Origin: an uncultured Tessaracoccus sp.
GTDB taxonomy: Bacteria > Actinomycetota > Actinomycetes > Propionibacteriales > Propionibacteriaceae
Length of the DNA: 16,923 bases
NCBI RefSeq assembly: GCF_947286155.1
Contig: NZ_CAMYPD010000049.1
Location: 1 to 16,923, forward strand
Direction of reading: 5' to 3'
Below, piece by piece: positions 13,874 to 16,923 of this stretch. Position 1 is the first letter of the stretch, and every line of letters starts with the position of its first letter. Both the position numbers and the translations under genes were made by a program. Below the pieces are notes generated by a model, which searched no databases, was not told where the DNA came from, and saw only the letters and a program-made list of their open reading frames with translations.

Positions 13874-13976
13874 TGCCGGCCCTTCCTGACGCAAACAGCG
13901 TAGCAACGCGCCGACAATCGGGGGCGCGGGGCGACCACATCGTTGAGCATTCAAGGCGTCCGCGCACCGGGGAATG

Positions 13977-14004
13977 CTGACATTGTCAGATTTGGACGTA
14001 GAAT
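13977..14004 (+). promoter_or_regulatory. purA promoter with a palindrome over the -35 box
   Basis: CTGACA (13977-13982), 16 bases, then TAGAAT (13999-14004) gives a good sigma-70-like promoter with a start near 14011. The -35 box is one arm of CTGACATTGTCAG (13977-13989), a 13-base palindrome with a single central base. A regulator site is likely from the geometry; the regulator is unknown. Confidence 0.6.
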
Positions 14005-14011
14005 GGTTGGT

Positions 14012-14034
14012 GGCCCAGGTGAGATTCCTGGGTC
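14012..14034 (+). promoter_or_regulatory. Leader hairpin of purA
   Basis: CCCAGG (14014-14019) and CCTGGG (14027-14032) form a 6-bp stem around a 7-nt loop, extended by a G-U and a G-C pair. It would sit at the very 5' end of the purA transcript. No terminator U-tract follows, so a stability or start-control role is only a possibility. Confidence 0.4.
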
Positions 14035-14057
14035 TGTTCATGGATTGGAGTGTGTGC

Positions 14058-15341
14058 ATGCCGGGCGTCGTTGTCGTCGGAGCTCAATGGGGAGACGAGG
14101 GGAAAGGCAAGGCGGTTGACCAGCTGGGCGATCGCGTCGATCTCTGCGTGCGTTATTCAGGTGGTAACAATGCGGGTCACACGCTCGTCGTGAATGGCGA
14201 GAAGTTCGTGATGCACCTGTTACCGTCGGGCATCCTCAACCCGAACACCACGACGGTGCTCGGCAACGGGGTGGTGATCGATCTCGACGTATTGCACGAG
14301 GAGCTGACGACGCTGAGGGAGCGCGGCGTCCAGTTCGAGCACCCGCTGATCTCCGCGAACGCGCACATCATTACCGAGTACCACAAGGTGCTCGACAAGG
14401 TGACGGAACGCTTCCTCGGCAAGCGCCGCATCGGCACCACCGGCCGCGGCATCGGGCCGTGCTACTCCGACAAGATCAACCGCCTCGGCATCCGGGTGCA
14501 AGATCTCCTCGACGCCAAGATTCTGCGCGAGAAGGTCGAGGCCTCGCTCGATCAAAAGAACGAGCTGCTCGTCAAGGTGTACAACCGCCGCCCGATCATC
14601 ATCGACGAGGTGGTCGACGCGCTGCTCGCCCACGCGGATGCGATCCGGCCCTACATCGTCGACTCTGGGCGGTTCATCAACGACGCGCTCGACGAGGGCA
14701 AGGTCGTGCTGTTTGAGGGCGCTCAGGCACACCATCTCGACGTTGACCAGGGCACCTACCCGTACGTGACGTCGTCGAACCCGACGGCGGCAGGCGCCGC
14801 CACAGGTGGCGGCATCGGCCCCACCCGCATCGACCGCACCATCGGCATCGCCAAGGCCTACACCACGCGCGTCGGCGAAGGCCCGTTCCCGACGGAGCTC
14901 TTCGACGAGGATGGCGAGAAGCTGCGCGAGAAGGGCGGCGAGTTCGGCGCCACGACGGGCCGGCCCCGTCGCTGTGGATGGTTCGACGCTGTGCTGGTGG
15001 AGCAGGCGGTGAAGATTAACGGTTTCACCGATGTTTTCCTCACCAAGCTCGACATTCTGGATGGCTGGGAGAAGATTCCGGTCTGCGTGGCCTACGAGGT
15101 GGACGGCGAGCGCTTGCCGCACTACCCGATGACGCAGTCCGAGGTGCATCACGCCAAGCCCATCTATGAGTACGTCGACGGCTGGACCGAAGACATCTCC
15201 GGTTGCCGATCCTTCGATGAACTCCCCGCGAATTGCCGGGCTTACGTGCGTCACCTTGAGGAACTCATCGGGTGCCGCATCTCCGGTATCGGCGTGGGCC
15301 CCGGGCGTGAAGAAGCCATCTCGATCAACCCGCTCGTCTGA
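14058..15341 (+). CDS. purA: Adenylosuccinate synthetase
   Basis: PurA makes adenylosuccinate from IMP, aspartate and GTP, the first committed step to AMP. The protein is 427 aa. The phosphate-binding loop WGDEGKGK is at 11-18 with catalytic Asp13, and His41 lies in NNAGHTL. GRGIGPCYSDKINR, VLFEGAQAHHLDVDQGTYPYVTSSN and ATTGRPRRCGWFD follow in order. The ATG at 14058 has TTGGAG 7 nt upstream. A longer frame from 13974 would include the promoter and is rejected. The next gene starts 17 bases after the stop, so it heads a purine operon. Confidence 0.98.
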   Translation: MPGVVVVGAQWGDEGKGKAVDQLGDRVDLCVRYSGGNNAGHTLVVNGEKFVMHLLPSGILNPNTTTVLGNGVVIDLDVLHEELTTLRERGVQFEHPLISANAHIITEYHKVLDKVTERFLGKRRIGTTGRGIGPCYSDKINRLGIRVQDLLDAKILREKVEASLDQKNELLVKVYNRRPIIIDEVVDALLAHADAIRPYIVDSGRFINDALDEGKVVLFEGAQAHHLDVDQGTYPYVTSSNPTAAGAATGGGIGPTRIDRTIGIAKAYTTRVGEGPFPTELFDEDGEKLREKGGEFGATTGRPRRCGWFDAVLVEQAVKINGFTDVFLTKLDILDGWEKIPVCVAYEVDGERLPHYPMTQSEVHHAKPIYEYVDGWTEDISGCRSFDELPANCRAYVRHLEELIGCRISGIGVGPGREEAISINPLV

Positions 15342-15358
15342 GCCAGGAGCGTCGCGAT

Positions 15359-15541
15359 ATGAGCAAGCGTCCCACTGCGAGGTGCCCGCTTCGCCCCGGC
15401 GACCCCTGCTCGCTATGCGTGCCGGGGAGCACCGGGCCGCAGGACTGCCAGACCGTGCGGCTCGTCATGGAAGATCCGGAGATGCGCGAACTGCTGCGCG
15501 AGAAACAGCGCGAGTGGCGAGAACGGCATCGGGTGGCATGA
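15359..15541 (+). CDS. Small Cys-rich conserved actinobacterial protein (possibly DUF6767)
   Basis: The protein is 60 aa with three cysteines near the front, in ARCPLRPGDPCSLCVPGSTGPQDC with a fourth soon after, followed by VRLVMEDPEMRELLREKQ. This pattern (C-P-.-R-P-G-.-P-C-.-.-C, then GP-.-DC) recurs in small proteins of actinobacteria and may correspond to DUF6767; the DUF number is from memory. The cysteines could bind zinc. The ATG at 15359 has AGGAG 9 nt upstream and the gene sits between purA and purD with gaps of 17 and 29 bases, so it is in the same transcript. Function is unknown. Confidence 0.78.
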   Translation: MSKRPTARCPLRPGDPCSLCVPGSTGPQDCQTVRLVMEDPEMRELLREKQREWRERHRVA

Positions 15542-15570
15542 CCTTCCAGCGTCGGCGGTAGGGTCGGGTT

Positions 15571-16791
15571 GTGAAGATTCTGTTGCTGGGCTCTGGTGGC
15601 CGTGAACATGCACTGGGTCGCACATTGGTGCGCGACGGAAGCGAGCTCCACGTAGCTCCCGGTAACCCCGGGCTCGCGGCGTTCGCCACCTGCCACTCAC
15701 TAGACCCATCCAATTCCGACGATGTGCTCGCCCTCGCGCGAACGCTCGGTGTGGATCTCGTCGTGGTTGGCCCGGAGGCGCCGCTCGTGGCGGGCGTCGT
15801 CGACGTTCTGCGCGAGGGCGGTTTCAACGTGTTCGGCCCGTCGGCTGCGGCCGCGGAGTTGGAAGGTTCGAAGGCATTCGCCAAGGACGTGATGCGCGCC
15901 GCCGGCGTCCCCACCGCGGACGCGCGCGTGTGCACCACCGCCGACGAGGCTGCCGCCGCACTGGACGAGTTCGGCCCCACCTACGTCGTCAAGAACGACG
16001 GACTCGCTGCTGGCAAGGGCGTCGTCGTCACCGACGACCGCGACGCAGCCCTGGCGCATGCGGCATCCTGCGAGCGCGTCGTGATCGAGGAGTTCCTCGA
16101 CGGCCCCGAGGTGTCACTGTTCGCCATCTGCGACGGCTCCACCGCCCGGCCGCTGTTGCCCGCCCAGGATTTCAAGCGCGTCGGCGACGGCGACGAAGGC
16201 CCGAACACCGGCGGCATGGGCGCGTATTGCCCGTTGCCGTGGGCGCCTGATGGGCTCGTTGACGACATCATGCGCGACGTGGTGCAGCCAACGCTTGACG
16301 AGATGGCCAGGCGTGGAACTCCCTTCGTGGGGCTGCTGTACGCCGGGCTCGCGCTGACGACGAAGGGGTTGCGCGTCGTGGAGTTCAACGTGCGCTTCGG
16401 CGACCCCGAAACCCAGGCTGTGCTCGCCTTGCTCGAGTCGCCGCTGGCGCCCGTGCTGCGCGCGGCAGCACGCGGCGAACTCGCTAGCCAGACGGCGTTG
16501 CAGTGGCGCGACGGGGCCGCCGTCGTCGTTGTATCCGCTGCGGACGGCTATCCGGGGACCCCCAAGCGTGGCTGCCGCATCGAGCTGCCCGACGACACCG
16601 ACTCGGTCTGGGTGCTCCAAGCTGGCACCACCCTGACCGACGGCACACTCACCGCGGGCGGTGGGCGCGTGCTGGGTACCGTCGGGGTGGGGGCCAACCT
16701 CGACGCCGCCCGCTCCGCCGCGTACGAGCACCTGGCGGCGGTGGATTTCGTCGACGGTTTCTACCGCACCGACATCGGCATCCCGCACTGA
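15571..16791 (+). CDS. purD: Phosphoribosylamine-glycine ligase (GAR synthetase)
   Basis: PurD joins phosphoribosylamine and glycine using ATP, the second step of de novo purine synthesis. The protein is 406 aa. The opening KILLLGSGGREHAL is the N-terminal domain mark. The ATP-grasp section carries VVKNDGLAAGKGVVV, EEFLDGPEVSLF, QDFKRVGDGDEGPNTGGMGAY and VVEFNVRFGDPETQ. The C-terminal domain has GYPGTPKRG and the GGRVLGTVGVG stretch. The GTG at 15571 follows GGGTCGGG, an imperfect SD. The sequence is intact to the TGA at 16789-16791. It is third in the purA-x-purD run. Confidence 0.97.
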   Translation: MKILLLGSGGREHALGRTLVRDGSELHVAPGNPGLAAFATCHSLDPSNSDDVLALARTLGVDLVVVGPEAPLVAGVVDVLREGGFNVFGPSAAAAELEGSKAFAKDVMRAAGVPTADARVCTTADEAAAALDEFGPTYVVKNDGLAAGKGVVVTDDRDAALAHAASCERVVIEEFLDGPEVSLFAICDGSTARPLLPAQDFKRVGDGDEGPNTGGMGAYCPLPWAPDGLVDDIMRDVVQPTLDEMARRGTPFVGLLYAGLALTTKGLRVVEFNVRFGDPETQAVLALLESPLAPVLRAAARGELASQTALQWRDGAAVVVVSAADGYPGTPKRGCRIELPDDTDSVWVLQAGTTLTDGTLTAGGGRVLGTVGVGANLDAARSAAYEHLAAVDFVDGFYRTDIGIPH

Positions 16792-16835
16792 CCTCCGCAT
16801 CGACGCGCCATCGCGCTCGCTTGGGTGGCAGATTG

Positions 16836-16853
16836 GCGCCCATAGATGGGCGC
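16836..16853. other. Hairpin after purD
   Basis: GCGCCCAT (16836-16843) and ATGGGCGC (16846-16853) form an 8-bp arm pair with almost no loop (realistically 7 bp with a 4-base loop). No U-tract follows. It is 45 bases past the purD stop. Confidence 0.4.
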
Positions 16854-16880
16854 GAATGTGACAGTGAACACACTCGTTCA

Positions 16881-16902
16881 GGCCGGTTAGTGACCGGTCT
16901 TT
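16881..16902 (+). terminator. Weak terminator-like hairpin after purD
   Basis: GGCCGGT and ACCGGTC pair (16881-16887 with 16893-16899; one G-U) around a 5-base loop, and are followed by TTT. The stem is short and the tract modest, so termination is only possible. The final ATG at 16921-16923 might begin another gene; nothing else is readable. Confidence 0.35.
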
Positions 16903-16923
16903 GGCAACCCTGGCTTATCGATG

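Noticed and set aside
12809..13903. A long plus-strand open frame over dhaL/dhaK (364 aa)
   Set aside because: The opposite strand carries dhaL and dhaK with all catalytic residues. The plus frame shows only Arg/His-rich shadow sequence.
14005..14057. A purine riboswitch in the purA leader
   Set aside because: The leader is only about 47 bases with a single hairpin, too short for a three-way junction aptamer.
14220..15254. A long minus-strand open frame (344 aa) inside purA
   Set aside because: It is fully antisense to the clear purA coding region and its translation has the His/Asp/Val-rich look of a high-GC shadow frame. No family motif is present.

Overview
The window looks like chromosomal DNA from a high-GC actinobacterium. 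The signs are strong G/C bias at third codon positions, several GTG starts, a DUF3151 protein, a small Cys-rich protein between purA and purD, a Pr6Pr-type membrane protein, and three genes whose -10 box places the transcript start on the ATG (candidate leaderless mRNAs). A relative of Propionibacteriaceae or a similar order is plausible, but no marker here fixes the genus.

Layout. Positions 1-650 hold the C-terminal part of an Abi-family (abortive-infection-like) gene with visibly lower GC, open to the left edge. Positions 661-3168 hold tpx (minus) with a strong terminator, and on the plus strand a PPK2 polyphosphate kinase followed by the tRNA-uridine hydroxylase trhO. Positions 3235-5072 hold a minus-strand run of five tightly packed small genes: an EspC/WXG100-like protein with a YxxxE tail, a 51-aa ORF, a WxG-containing two-helix membrane protein, a YbaB-like protein and a membrane protein with a possible PH-like domain. 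It resembles accessory or substrate genes of type VII secretion, but no secretion ATPase is present. Positions 5135-5720 hold a heavily decayed FAD-linked sugar-lactone oxidase remnant, followed by a Pr6Pr membrane gene.

Positions 6500-7753 form the most unusual unit. Two divergent genes (a SatD-family protein and a three-helix membrane protein) are bounded on both outer sides by copies of one 76-77 bp element with 18-bp terminal inverted repeats, placed in opposite orientation. The SatD-like protein has motifs that resemble class III nucleotide cyclases.

Positions 7787-13873 are all minus strand: typA, a small ABM monooxygenase, a patatin-like hydrolase translationally coupled to a DUF3151 gene, and dhaM-dhaL-dhaK (PTS-dependent dihydroxyacetone kinase; the three ORFs overlap by ATGA). 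Positions 14058-16791 are plus strand: purA, a 60-aa Cys-rich protein and purD, an apparent purine-biosynthesis operon driven by a promoter whose -35 box lies in a 13-bp palindrome. The last 130 bases hold two hairpins and no complete gene.

No rRNA, tRNA, CRISPR array or IS transposase was seen. There is no gene-free stretch above 300 bases other than the pseudogene region.
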